A DNA stretch of 64,000 bases from positions 5,682,501-5,746,500 of the forward strand of contig NZ_CP022203.1 in the NCBI RefSeq assembly GCF_002305895.1, read 5' to 3'. Every line of letters begins with the position of its first letter. Within the stretch, counting starts at the first letter, position 1. This document shows positions 1-8,551 of this stretch, piece after piece. The notes below the pieces were generated by a model that saw nothing but the letters and a program-made list of their open reading frames with translations, had not been told where the DNA came from and did not search any database. The translations under genes were made by a program, and so were the position numbers. The DNA is from Corallococcus macrosporus DSM 14697 (GTDB lineage: Bacteria; Myxococcota; Myxococcia; Myxococcales; Myxococcaceae).

Positions 1-1343
1 GCGATGAACGGCAGCACGAAGCGGTCCGGCGTCAGCGGCGCCTCGCCAGGGCCTCGCGCCAGGTGCAGCATCAACCCGCCGAAGCTGATGCCCAGCCCCA
101 GCGCCATCTGCATCGTCACCACGGACACCGTGGAGGCGCTGCTCACCGTGTCCCGCGGGATGTCCGCGTACGCCACGGTATTGGTCGCGGTGAACTGCAG
201 CGAGCGCATGAACCCGCTGACCACGAGCACGCCCACGATGAGCGGTATCGGCGTGCTGCTCCGGAAGAAGGCCGGCAGCGCGGTCATGATGGCGGACGCC
301 AGGTTGGCGAAGATGAGCGTCTGCCGGAAGCCGAATCGCCGGATGATGAAGGGCGCCACCGACTTGCAGGAGAGGGCGCCCACCCCGCTGCCAATGGTGA
401 CCAGGCCCGCCTCGACGGGCGTCCAGCCCAGGCCGACCTGGAACAGCAGCGGCAGCAGGAAGGGCGTCGCCCCCAGGCCCATGCGAGTGAGCGTTCCGCC
501 AATCATGCTGGCGCGGAAGGTGTCGATGCGCAGCAGCCGGAGGTCCAGCACGGGCCGCTCCACGCGCAGCGCGTGCCGCACATAGGCGGCCAACGAGGAG
601 AGCGCGATGGCCGCGAGCCCCAGTTGCAGGGGCAGCGGCATCAGCCCGATGCCCACCGTCTCCGCCGCGCCAATCAGCGTGGTGATGGCCACGGCCGCGA
701 GCACGAAGCCGCGCGTGTCGAAGGGCCCCGGGTCCGGCTGGTGCAGCGGCGGGACGAAGCGCGCCACGGCGAGCATGCCCAGCAGGCCCACGGGAACGTT
801 GATGAAGAAGATCCACGGCCAGTCCGCGACGCCCAGGATGAGCCCCGCCAGCGGGGGCCCCACCAGCGGGCCCACCAGCGCGGGCATCGTGAACCAGCTC
901 ATGGCGGTCACCAGCCGCTCCCGCGGCGCCGAGCTGACCACGATGATGCGCCCCACCGGGGTCATCAACGCGCCGCCCAGTCCCTGGAGCGTGCGGAAGA
1001 TGACGAGCTGGGTCAGCGACTGCGAGAAGCCGCAGAGCACCGAGCCCAGGAGGAACACGCTCATCGCGAACATGAAGACGCGGCGAGGCCCGAAGCGGTC
1101 GGCGATCCACCCGCTCGCCGGCGCCAGCACGGCCAGCGCGAGGATGTACGACGTCAGCGCCAGCTTCAGGTGGATGGGGTCGGTGCCGAACGCCAGCGAC
1201 AGCCGGGGCAGCGCCGTGGACAGCGCGGTGGAGTCCACGAACTCCATGAACAGCGCGCTGGCCACCGCGATGGAGGCCAGCCGCGAGCCCCGGGGGGAAT
1301 CACCTCCTGGGTCTGCGGTGCGGACAGCTTGTTGCTCGGGCAC
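1..1343 (-). CDS. MFS drug/solute permease, DHA2-like (3' end outside window)
   Basis: This is a polytopic inner-membrane proton-coupled exporter of the major facilitator superfamily; the substrate cannot be read from sequence. Translating leftward from the GTG at 1343 gives 447 residues, still open at the window edge. The N-terminal half has the classical family pattern: a first helix with FMEFVDSTALSTALP, then an ADRFGPRR loop-2/3 motif A, then FRTLQGLGGALMTPVGR. About a dozen hydrophobic segments are visible, so the 14-helix DHA2 (EmrB/MdtD-like) subfamily is likely. The GTG lies only 3 nt after the rmlC stop, which suggests translational coupling and makes this the last visible gene of the rml operon. 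Its link to rhamnose or polysaccharide is by position only. A perfect Shine-Dalgarno-like AGGAGGTGAT sits inside the ORF at 1299-1308 without a well-placed in-frame start after it, so the GTG at 1343 remains the best start. Confidence 0.85.
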   Translation of the reverse strand, partial: MPEQQAVRTADPGGDSPRGSRLASIAVASALFMEFVDSTALSTALPRLSLAFGTDPIHLKLALTSYILALAVLAPASGWIADRFGPRRVFMFAMSVFLLGSVLCGFSQSLTQLVIFRTLQGLGGALMTPVGRIIVVSSAPRERLVTAMSWFTMPALVGPLVGPPLAGLILGVADWPWIFFINVPVGLLGMLAVARFVPPLHQPDPGPFDTRGFVLAAVAITTLIGAAETVGIGLMPLPLQLGLAAIALSSLAAYVRHALRVERPVLDLRLLRIDTFRASMIGGTLTRMGLGATPFLLPLLFQVGLGWTPVEAGLVTIGSGVGALSCKSVAPFIIRRFGFRQTLIFANLASAIMTALPAFFRSSTPIPLIVGVLVVSGFMRSLQFTATNTVAYADIPRDTVSSASTVSVVTMQMALGLGISFGGLMLHLARGPGEAPLTPDRFVLPFI

Positions 1344-1346
1344 GGT

Positions 1347-1898
1347 TCAGCCCACGTACTCCGGCAGCACGGGCGCGTCGCGGAGTTTCGGGGCCCGAGC
1401 GTCCTTGGGCGAAAGCAGCGGCTCGCTCACCGGCCAGGGAATCGCCAGGTCCGGGTCGTTCCACGCCACGCTCCGCTCCGTCTCCGGCGCGTAGAGCGAG
1501 GTGCACTTGTAGTGGAAGTCCGCGGAGTCGCTCACCACGCAGAACCCATGGGCGAACCCAGGCGGTATCCAGAGCTGACGGCGGTTGTCCGAGGACAGCT
1601 CCTCCGCCACCCACCGGCCGAAGGTCGGCGACCCGCGCCGCACGTCCACCGCGACGTCGTACACCGCGCCCGCCAGCACCTGCACCAGCTTCCCCTGCGC
1701 CTGGGGCTCCTGGAAGTGCAGGCCCCGCAGCGTCCCCTTCGCCGAGCGCGAGTAGTTGTCCTGCACGAAGGGCCCGGGAATGCCCACGGCCGCGTAGCGC
1801 GCCGCGTGGAACATCTCCATGAAGAAGCCCCGGTCATCCCCGAAGACCTTGGGCTCCAGCAGCAGGACGTCCGGAAGCTCCAGCGACGTCACCTTCAC
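1347..1898 (-). CDS. rmlC: dTDP-4-dehydrorhamnose 3,5-epimerase
   Basis: RmlC epimerises dTDP-4-keto-6-deoxyglucose at C3 and C5, the third step of dTDP-L-rhamnose synthesis, in the cytoplasm. The 183 residues match the usual family length. Family signatures are present in order: DDRGFFME near the N-terminus, [14 protein letters not shown] carrying the catalytic His, [18 protein letters not shown] in the cupin barrel, and PPGFAHGF. The GTG start at 1898 overlaps the rmlA stop by the bases GTGA, the expected arrangement for coupled translation. A longer in-frame reading upstream is antisense/off-frame to rmlA and is not the gene. It sits between rmlA and the MFS permease in a compact leftward rmlBDAC operon. 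Confidence 0.97.
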   Translation of the reverse strand: MKVTSLELPDVLLLEPKVFGDDRGFFMEMFHAARYAAVGIPGPFVQDNYSRSAKGTLRGLHFQEPQAQGKLVQVLAGAVYDVAVDVRRGSPTFGRWVAEELSSDNRRQLWIPPGFAHGFCVVSDSADFHYKCTSLYAPETERSVAWNDPDLAIPWPVSEPLLSPKDARAPKLRDAPVLPEYVG

Positions 1899-2782
1899 GA
1901 GACCGCCCCCCGGTTCTCCGCGAGCGCCCGCAGGTACTGGCCGTAGTCGTTCTTGAGCATCGGCTCGGCCAGCGCCAGGAGCTGCTGCGCGCCGATGTAG
2001 CCCATGCGGAAGGCAATCTCCTCCGGGCACGCCACCTTGAGGCCCTGGCGGCGCTCGATGATTTCGATGAAGTTCGACGCCTGCATCAGCGACTCGTGCG
2101 TGCCGGTGTCCAGCCACGCGTAGCCGCGGCCCATCAGCTCCACGTCGAGCTGGCCGCGGCGCAGGTACTCCGCGTTCACGTCGGTGATCTCCAGCTCGCC
2201 CCGCCTGCTCGGCTTGAGGCCCGCGGCGATGTCCAGCACCTGGTTGTCGTAGAAGTACAACCCGGTGACGGCGTAGTGGGACTTGGGCTTGAGCGGCTTC
2301 TCCTCCAGGCTGACCGCGCGGTTCCGCGCGTCCAGCTCCACCACGCCGTACCGCTCCGGGTCCTTCACGTAGTAGCCGAACACCGTCGCGCCCGACACCC
2401 GCGACGCCGCGCGCTTCACCAGCTCGCTCAGCCCGTGGCCGTAGAAGATGTTGTCGCCCAGTACCAGCGACACGCTGTCGGTGCCCACGAAGTCGCGGCC
2501 GATGATGAACGCCTGCGCCAGGCCCTCCGGCCGGGGCTGCTCCGCGTAGCTGAAGCGCATGCCCCACTGCTCGCCGCTGCCGAGCAGCTCATGGAAGCGC
2601 GGCAGGTCCTGGGGCGTGGAGATGACCAGCACGTCCTTGATGCCCGCGAGCATCAGCGTGCTCAGCGGGTAGTAGATCATCGGCTTGTCATGCACGGGGA
2701 GCAGTTGCTTGCTGACCACGCGCGTCAGGGGATACAGCCGCGTCCCCGAGCCACCGGCGAGGATGATGCCCTTCATGTCCAC
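1895..2782 (-). CDS. rmlA: Glucose-1-phosphate thymidylyltransferase
   Basis: RmlA joins glucose-1-phosphate and dTTP to make dTDP-glucose, the entry step to dTDP-rhamnose. The 295-residue protein begins with the nucleotidyltransferase signature [16 protein letters not shown] and carries [37 protein letters not shown] and [13 protein letters not shown], all diagnostic of RmlA. Length agrees with the family (about 290). The start at 2782 lies 9 nt downstream of the rmlD stop; a start two codons later (MKGII) is equally possible. The 3' end overlaps the rmlC start by 4 nt. Confidence 0.98.
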   Translation of the reverse strand: MDMKGIILAGGSGTRLYPLTRVVSKQLLPVHDKPMIYYPLSTLMLAGIKDVLVISTPQDLPRFHELLGSGEQWGMRFSYAEQPRPEGLAQAFIIGRDFVGTDSVSLVLGDNIFYGHGLSELVKRAASRVSGATVFGYYVKDPERYGVVELDARNRAVSLEEKPLKPKSHYAVTGLYFYDNQVLDIAAGLKPSRRGELEITDVNAEYLRRGQLDVELMGRGYAWLDTGTHESLMQASNFIEIIERRQGLKVACPEEIAFRMGYIGAQQLLALAEPMLKNDYGQYLRALAENRGAVS

Positions 2783-2791
2783 CTCGGTACG

Positions 2792-3694
2792 TCAGTGTCC
2801 CCGGGCCGCGAGCCACGTCGCATGGAAGCGCGACAGCGACTCCGCCAGCTCCAGGGGGGCCACGGAAAGCCCGGCGCGGACCTTGTCCGTGCGCAGGCCG
2901 CTCTTGAGCGGGCGGGGGCTGGCCAGCTTCAGCTCCGCCATGCGGGTGGGGACGATGCGCCTCGCGTCGAACCCGAACACCTCGCACAGCGCGCGGCCAA
3001 AGCCCACCCGGTCAATGACGGTTCCGCCGCAAGTGTTCCACACGCCACCCAACCGCCGCTCGCCCAGCTCCACCAGCATGGCGGCCACGTTGTCCGCGAA
3101 GCTGGGCGACACGAGCTGATCCTCGAAGAGGCGCACCTCCTGCCCCTTCTCCAGCGCCGTCACCAGCCAGGCGCCGAAGTTGAGCCGGCCCTCCACCGGC
3201 GGCCAGCCGTACACCACCGCGGTGCGCGCGATGGCACAGCCCGGCGCGAGCACGCGCGCGGCCTGCTCGCCCATGTGCTTCGTCACCGAGTACACGCCGC
3301 GAGGATTGGGCACCGCGTCCTCGTCATAGGGCCCAGCCTCGCCGTCGAAGACGTAGTCCGTGGACACATGCACCAGGTGCGCGCCAGCCTTGCGGGCGCC
3401 GCGGGCCACCGCCGCGGCGGCGTTCACGTTGCCCGCATAGGCGGCCTCCGGGTCCCTCTCGCAGGCGTCCACCTCCGTCATGGAGGCGCAGTGGATGACC
3501 ACCTCCGGCGCGGCGGCCTCCACCGCGGCGGCGACGTCCGCCTCGCGCGTCAGGTCCACGCTGGCGTAGTCATAGGCGCCCTGGGCACGCCGGACGCCCC
3601 GGCCCAGCCCCAGCACCGAGTGCCCACCCTGATGGAGCAAGGTGCACACGCGGCTGCCCACCAGCCCGTTGGACCCCGTGACGAGGAAGCGCAT
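2792..3694 (-). CDS. rmlD: dTDP-4-dehydrorhamnose reductase
   Basis: RmlD reduces dTDP-4-keto-rhamnose to dTDP-L-rhamnose with NAD(P)H, the last step of the pathway. The 300-residue short-chain dehydrogenase/reductase starts with an intact glycine-rich nucleotide loop (VTGSNGLVGS). It has the RmlD hallmarks VDACERDPEAAYAGN, HVSTDYVFDG and the catalytic YSVTKHMGE (YxxxK). Its ATG at 3694 is 3 nt after the rmlB stop. In many rml clusters the order is BDAC or BADC; here it is BDAC. Confidence 0.96.
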   Translation of the reverse strand: MRFLVTGSNGLVGSRVCTLLHQGGHSVLGLGRGVRRAQGAYDYASVDLTREADVAAAVEAAAPEVVIHCASMTEVDACERDPEAAYAGNVNAAAAVARGARKAGAHLVHVSTDYVFDGEAGPYDEDAVPNPRGVYSVTKHMGEQAARVLAPGCAIARTAVVYGWPPVEGRLNFGAWLVTALEKGQEVRLFEDQLVSPSFADNVAAMLVELGERRLGGVWNTCGGTVIDRVGFGRALCEVFGFDARRIVPTRMAELKLASPRPLKSGLRTDKVRAGLSVAPLELAESLSRFHATWLAARGH

Positions 3695-3697
3695 GGC

Positions 3698-4723
3698 TCA
3701 GGCCCTCCCCTGCAGACGCGTGCGGTACTGGGTTTCGAAGTACTGGCGATAGGCGCCGCTGGTGACGCGCTCCCACCACGCCGGGTGGTCAACGTACCAG
3801 CGCACCGTCTCCGCCAGGCCCTGCTCGAAGGTGTGCGCGGGCGTCCAGCCCAGCTCCGCGCGGACCTTCGACGGGTCAATGGCGTAGCGGCGGTCGTGCC
3901 CCGGCCGGTCCTTCACGTACTGGATGAGCGAGTCCGGCTTGCCCACCAGGCCCAGGATGGCCTTCACGATGTCGAGGTTCCGCCGCTCCGCCCCGCCGCC
4001 GATGTTATAGACCTCGCCCGCGCGGCCCTTCTCCAGCGCCAGCAGCAGCGCCTGGCAGTGGTCCTCCACGTGGAGCCAGTCACGCACGTTGCCGCCGTCG
4101 CCATAGACGGGCAGCGGCTTGTCGTGCAGCGCGTTCACCACCATCAACGGAATCAGCTTCTCCGGGAACTGGTAGCGGCCGTAGTTGTTCGAGCAGCGCG
4201 TCACCACCACGTCCAGCTTGAACGTGTGGTGATACGCGAGCGCCACCAGGTCGGCGCTCGTCTTGCTGGCCGAGTACGGGCTGGAAGGCTGCAGCGGCGA
4301 GGACTCGGTGAAGGCGCCCGTGGGCCCCAGCGAGCCGTAGACCTCGTCGGTGGACACCATGAGGAAGCGCTTCACGCCGCGCGCGCGGCTGGCCTCCAGG
4401 AGCTGCTGGGTGCCCAGCACGTTGGTGGTGACGAAGACCTCCGGCCCCAGGATGGAGCGGTCGACGTGGCTCTCCGCCGCCAGGTGCATCACCGCGTCGA
4501 TGGCGTGCACCGACATCAGGTGCTCCACCAGCTCCCGGTTGCCGATGTCGCCCCGGATGAAGACGTGCCGGGGGTCGCCCTCCAGCTCGGCCAGGTTCTC
4601 CAGGTTGCCGGCGTACGTGAGCTTGTCCAGGTTGACCACCGTCCAGGCAGGCCGCTCGCGGCGCAGGTACTTCACGAGGTTGGAGCCGATAAAGCCACAG
4701 CCGCCTGTCACCAGTACGTTCAT
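3698..4723 (-). CDS. rmlB: dTDP-glucose 4,6-dehydratase
   Basis: RmlB converts dTDP-glucose to dTDP-4-keto-6-deoxyglucose with a bound NAD. From the ATG at 4723 the protein has 341 residues, the normal size. Signatures: VTGGCGFIGSN (NAD loop), AAESHVDRSI, STDEVYGSLG (catalytic Thr-Asp-Glu) and YSASKTSADL (YxxxK). An in-frame start 21 codons upstream exists, but the protein should begin directly with the Rossmann strand, and GAGGT lies 10 nt before the ATG at 4723. It is the first gene of the leftward rmlBDAC-MFS operon and is divergent from the glycosyltransferase at 4844. Confidence 0.97.
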   Translation of the reverse strand: MNVLVTGGCGFIGSNLVKYLRRERPAWTVVNLDKLTYAGNLENLAELEGDPRHVFIRGDIGNRELVEHLMSVHAIDAVMHLAAESHVDRSILGPEVFVTTNVLGTQQLLEASRARGVKRFLMVSTDEVYGSLGPTGAFTESSPLQPSSPYSASKTSADLVALAYHHTFKLDVVVTRCSNNYGRYQFPEKLIPLMVVNALHDKPLPVYGDGGNVRDWLHVEDHCQALLLALEKGRAGEVYNIGGGAERRNLDIVKAILGLVGKPDSLIQYVKDRPGHDRRYAIDPSKVRAELGWTPAHTFEQGLAETVRWYVDHPAWWERVTSGAYRQYFETQYRTRLQGRA

Positions 4724-4757
4724 TGTCCGTGGACCTCGTGCGCTCGGAGCGAGCGCC

Positions 4758-4786
4758 TGCGTATCGAAGGGGTCCACGACCGTCAA
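4758..4786 (-). promoter_or_regulatory. Candidate sigma-70-type promoter of the rml operon
   Basis: On the minus strand TTGACG (4786-4781) is followed after 17 nt by TACGCA (4763-4758), about 28 nt upstream of the rmlB ATG. The -35 box is good and spacing ideal, but the -10 box is weak. This is inference only. Confidence 0.3.
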
Positions 4787-4843
4787 GGCGCGAGGGAGAC
4801 CAGGCTTGTATGGCGGCCCTGCACGGCGCTAAGGGAGCTGGTT

Positions 4844-6457
4844 GTGACCGCATCGAGACCCCCTCCCCGGCTCCCCGCCATCCACCAGGTGCTCCCCCGG
4901 CTGGCCTGGGGCGACGCCGTGGGCAACCAGGTGCGGTACCTCCAGGGCCTGCTGCGCCGCTGGGGGCATGCCTCCGACATCTACGCCGACGCCTGGGACG
5001 ACGCCTGCAAGGACCAGGTCCGCCCGGTGAAGGACCATGCGAAGGAGGCGGGTTCGGACTCCGTCCTGCTGGTGCATCACAGCTTCGAATCCCGGCTGGT
5101 GCCGCGCATCGCGCGGAGCCCGGGGCGCAAGGTGCTCGTCTATCACAACGTGACGCCCGCTCGGCTGTTCGAGGGCTTCGAGCGGAAGGTGGCCGCCGCG
5201 TGCGACGCCGCGCGCGACGAGCTGCTCGCGCTGCGGCCTCACGTCGAGGCGGCCTTCGCCTACTCGCGCTTCAGCGCCGAGGAATTGGTGGCCGCGGGGT
5301 ATCCGAATGTCGCGGTGCTGCCCTTCGCCATTGACTGGGCGGCGTTCGACACGGCGCCAGAAGCGGCGCTCCAGGCCGAGCTGGATGACGGCATGGCCAA
5401 CATCCTCTTCGTGGGGCGCGCGGTGCCCAGCAAGAAGGTGGATGATGTGCTGCGCGTCTTCACGGCGTACCAGCGGCTCTACCAGCCTCGCAGCCGGCTG
5501 GTCATCGCGGGCGCCCTGCACCGGGACGGTCCCTACGGGGCGTATCTGCATGGACTGAAGGACGTGCTGGGCGCGGAGCGCGTCCTGTTCCTGGGCCGTG
5601 TCAGCGCCGCGCAGCTCTCCGCCTGCTTCGCCACCGCGTCCGCGTACCTCTCCATGAGCCGGCACGAGGGCTTCGGCGTGCCGCTGCTGGAGGCCATGTA
5701 CCGGCGCGTCCCCGTGGTGGCCTATGGCGCCGCCGCCGTGCCGGAGACGATGGGCGGCGCGGGGCTCGCCACGCTGTCGGACGACCCACGCGAGGTCGCG
5801 CAGTTGCTGGCCGTGCTGGACCGCAACGCCGGGCTGCGCGCGCAGGTGATCGCCGCGCAGCGTGAACGCCTGTCCGCGCTGTCACAGGAGGCCGTGGCCG
5901 AACAGGTGCGGCGGGCCCTCACGGGCGTGTTGTCCGGCACCGACTCTGGCGGAGCCCGGGGTTCTCCGTCAGCCACCGTGGAGCTGATGTGCCCTGGCTT
6001 CCTGGTACGGGCCGGCAGCCCGAGCGCCCAGCTTGCGCGCCGCCTGGCAGCGCGTCTCCCTGGGGCTCGCATCCTCGCCTTGCGCCCCGGAGACGGGGGG
6101 GAAGCGGAGGGCCGGGAGGGCGGCCTCGTGACGCAGTTCACGCCCGACCAGCCGGTAAGCCGGCGTGACAACGCCCCACTGCCAGGCTCGTCGTCGATGG
6201 AGACGGCCGTGCGAGCTTCGGCCGCGCCCGTGGTGCTGCTCGGCTTGGACACCGCATCCGCGCAGACACTGCTGCCGTACGTCGCGAAGCGGGCATGGGG
6301 CGTGGCCACCTCGTCAGCACAGCCCGAGCTGCTCGCAGCAGCGCGCGCGCACCTGGGTCTCCGGACGGTGGTCGCGCATCCACTCCAGACCGGGGCAACC
6401 GTCGAGACGCTGCTCACGGCACTCGCTTCGAAGGGAGTCATTTCACATGCGCCCTGA
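4844..6457 (+). CDS. GT4-family glycosyltransferase with a C-terminal extension
   Basis: A retaining GT-B glycosyltransferase, acting in the cytoplasm, probably on the cell-surface polysaccharide. From the GTG at 4844 the protein has 537 residues; AAGGGAG at 4831-4837 is a well-placed ribosome site. Residues 1-365 form the GT4 fold: an N-terminal part with LVHHSFESRLV and VYHNVTPARLFEGF, then NILFVGRAVPSKKVDD starting the C-terminal Rossmann domain, and MSRHEGFGVPLLEAM, the E-x7-E donor motif. The last ~165 residues are a further domain I cannot name, starting with VELMCPGFLVRAGSPSAQLA. This could be a degenerate second nucleotide-binding domain. The open frame extends far upstream (antisense to rml), but that part is a high-GC artefact. 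The 3' end overlaps the next gene by 11 nt. Confidence 0.88.
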   Translation: MTASRPPPRLPAIHQVLPRLAWGDAVGNQVRYLQGLLRRWGHASDIYADAWDDACKDQVRPVKDHAKEAGSDSVLLVHHSFESRLVPRIARSPGRKVLVYHNVTPARLFEGFERKVAAACDAARDELLALRPHVEAAFAYSRFSAEELVAAGYPNVAVLPFAIDWAAFDTAPEAALQAELDDGMANILFVGRAVPSKKVDDVLRVFTAYQRLYQPRSRLVIAGALHRDGPYGAYLHGLKDVLGAERVLFLGRVSAAQLSACFATASAYLSMSRHEGFGVPLLEAMYRRVPVVAYGAAAVPETMGGAGLATLSDDPREVAQLLAVLDRNAGLRAQVIAAQRERLSALSQEAVAEQVRRALTGVLSGTDSGGARGSPSATVELMCPGFLVRAGSPSAQLARRLAARLPGARILALRPGDGGEAEGREGGLVTQFTPDQPVSRRDNAPLPGSSSMETAVRASAAPVVLLGLDTASAQTLLPYVAKRAWGVATSSAQPELLAAARAHLGLRTVVAHPLQTGATVETLLTALASKGVISHAP

Positions 6458-6968
6458 AGACCTCATCACGCACACACCCACAGCCGAGGTGGTGGCGCGT
6501 GAGACCCAGCAACTCCCCTCGCCGTCGCCCGAGGCGGAGGGCTTCCTCCGCCATACGCTCGAGGCCGCCGCGCGTCCTCCGACAGCCGCCCCCTGGCCTG
6601 CGCTGCTTCAGGAAGCACACGGAAAGATGGACAGCCGGTACGCGGAGCCAGCGACCTCGCACCGTGGCGGTATGACCGGGCTGGCGCTGGTCCTGGCCAA
6701 GCGCGCCTTTCGGCTCACCTTCCAGCCCTTCATCAACGAAGTCCTCCGCAAGCAGGTGGCGTTCAACGAAGCCATCCTCGATGCACTCGCCACCGTACAC
6801 GACGTGCAGCGCGAGCAGGCCCGAGCCCAGGCCGCCTGGCGGAAGGAACTGGAGCGCAGGCTGGCGCAACTCGAAGCCACGGGCGCTCACGCCGAGCCCA
6901 TGAAGCCCGCGCTTCGCGAAGGAGAACCAAAGGCAAGCGCGAAGCGTCCTCGCAAGCGAGGCCGGTAG
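6447..6968 (+). CDS. Small helical protein with a glycosyltransferase-associated module
   Basis: A 173-residue soluble protein of unknown function. The ATG at 6447 overlaps the end of the preceding glycosyltransferase and has AAGGGAGT 8 nt upstream, so the two are probably co-translated. Residues 1-70 are Pro/Ala-rich. Residues 75-117 (LAKRAFRLTFQPFINE followed by VLRKQVAFNEAILDAL) match a helical module that occurs three times in the N-terminal part of RfbC in this same window. Residues 118-145 look like a short coiled coil, and the tail is Lys/Arg-rich. There is no catalytic signature. In other bacteria similar segments precede methyltransferase or glycosyltransferase domains, so I infer an adaptor or an orphaned N-terminal domain. 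Whether it is functional alone is not known. Confidence 0.75.
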   Translation: MRPEDLITHTPTAEVVARETQQLPSPSPEAEGFLRHTLEAAARPPTAAPWPALLQEAHGKMDSRYAEPATSHRGGMTGLALVLAKRAFRLTFQPFINEVLRKQVAFNEAILDALATVHDVQREQARAQAAWRKELERRLAQLEATGAHAEPMKPALREGEPKASAKRPRKRGR

Positions 6969-7043
6969 GAAGAACCGACAGGGTCAGCGCCCTGTGCCCC
7001 GCTCCATTCATGCTCAGAGACGCCCTCACAGGCCGGCAAAGTC

Positions 7044-8404
7044 ATGCGCGTTCCAAGCATCCCCGAGTCATTTCATTTCAGGTGGTCGACGACGCTCGCG
7101 GACACCTCCTCGCGGGACCGCGCCCTCCGCATCGGAGTCCTGCTTTGGACCGCGGTGCTCTTCGCGGCCTTCCAGCCGGGGCTGATGTCCGCGGACTCCA
7201 TCGACCAGTACACCCAGGGCATCCACGGGACCTACAACGACGTCCATCCTCCGCTGGGCTCCTGGGAGTCAGCGGGAAGTTGGTGGGCTCCCCCTGGCTC
7301 GTGCTCGGACTACAGCTCCTGGCGCTCGGGGCATGCATGGCGGCGCTCGTGCGCTCTCCCGAAACACGCCAGGGACGATGGGGGCTCCTCATCATGGCGG
7401 CCTTCCTCTTCATCCCCACTGCCTGGGCGCTCGCCGTCACCCTTTGGAAGGACGTGATGACGGCTGCGGTCCTGCTAGGCGCGGTCGCGGCGCTCAAGTA
7501 CCGCCGGCCTGGCATCGCGCTCGTCCTCCTGCTGGCGGGCGTGGCCTTCCGGCACAACGCGCTCATCGCCGCAATCCCACTGGCCATCCCCACGACAGCG
7601 CAGTTGTCTGCCAGGGCTTGGGGTTGGTTTCGAAAGGCCCAGGTGCTGGCGGCGATCATGCTGGCCCTCCTGTTGTCGCCCTCCGTGGTCAGCCGTGTCC
7701 TCGACTCCACCCCGGCCTGGGCCGCAGGTCAGCTGTTTCTCTATGACCTTGCGGGAATCTACGCCGCACACCCGAATCTTGTCTCACAGTCGATGTTGTC
7801 GGGCGAAACGACGGGCGCAGAGATCGCGCGCCTGTACTCGCCGCTCCATGTCTGGCCCTTGTTCGGAGGCGTGGAGGGTGCTCGTCCCATCGCGTTCTCG
7901 TCAATCGCATCCCGACGAGACGAACTCCTCGCCGAATGGGCGCGCATGATTCGAACACAACCTGAAGCCTGGATGCGCCACCGTCTGGCTTCTTTCGCAA
8001 GCCTTGTCGGCGCGACGCCAGGCCCTATCTACTACCCGTTTCACCGCGGCATCGATCCCAACCCCTTCCAACTGCGCGTTCCAAGCGAAGGACGGATGTA
8101 CAAGACGCTGCATCGCATCAAGGTGCGGGTCGCTGATTCACTCCTCTTCCGCGGTTGGGCGTGGCTGCTCCTCCTCGGAGCCCTCGCGCTCGTCGCGTTG
8201 CGGTCGGTTCGCCAGAAACCGATTGCCTTCTGTACGGCCCTGTCCGGACTGGGCTACGCCTTCAGCTATCTCCTCATCGGAATCGGCAGCGACTTCCGCT
8301 TCATCTACTGGTCGGTCATCGCGACCTTCGCCACGCTGGCACTCCTCATCACCGAGTCCCCTGCGCCGGAGACCGCCTCCGGGGTGAGCCCCATGGGTCG
8401 TTAG
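7044..8404 (+). pseudogene. GT-C-like polytopic membrane protein, frameshifted
   Basis: Two overlapping reading frames together give one membrane protein. The first frame from the ATG at 7044 encodes an N-terminus with a hydrophobic helix and PGLMSADSIDQYTQ, then NDVHPPL at about 7230-7250. The continuation (LVGSPWLVLGLQLLALG, then ALAVTLWKDVMTAA, VAFRHNALIAA, FRFIYWS) lies in the -1 frame and runs to 8404. The intact protein at 12050-14284 has the same landmarks in one frame (PGMLSPDSTSQW, DDAHPLFHT, VTLWKDVPFSF, LLRHNGLPA). That places the shift at about 7250-7275 and fits loss of one base, or of 3n+1 bases. GC is about 60% in two 60-base lines counted by hand, visibly below its neighbours, hinting at recent acquisition. 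A sequencing error is possible, in which case the gene is intact (about 453 residues). Confidence 0.75.
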
Positions 8405-8551
8405 ACATCGCCCGGGACGGCGACACCGAAGCGCTCGCACAAGCGACGGCGCCAAGGCAGGGGCAGACGAGGCCGTGCCACCGTTGAGGCAGGCCGCCGT
8501 TCGGGTGTATGCCCCGTCCGTTCGGCGCTTTCCCTGTCCAAGGTCCGGTCC

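Noticed and set aside
63-1946. Long open frame of 627 residues on the plus strand over the MFS and rmlC genes
   Set aside because: His/Arg/Gln/Pro-rich composition is typical of an antisense frame at high GC; it contradicts clear MFS and RmlC signatures on the minus strand.
2096-4843. 5' extension of the GT4 frame by more than 900 codons
   Set aside because: This part is antisense to rmlA, rmlD and rmlB, has antisense-type composition, and a proper GTG with AAGGGAG lies at 4844.
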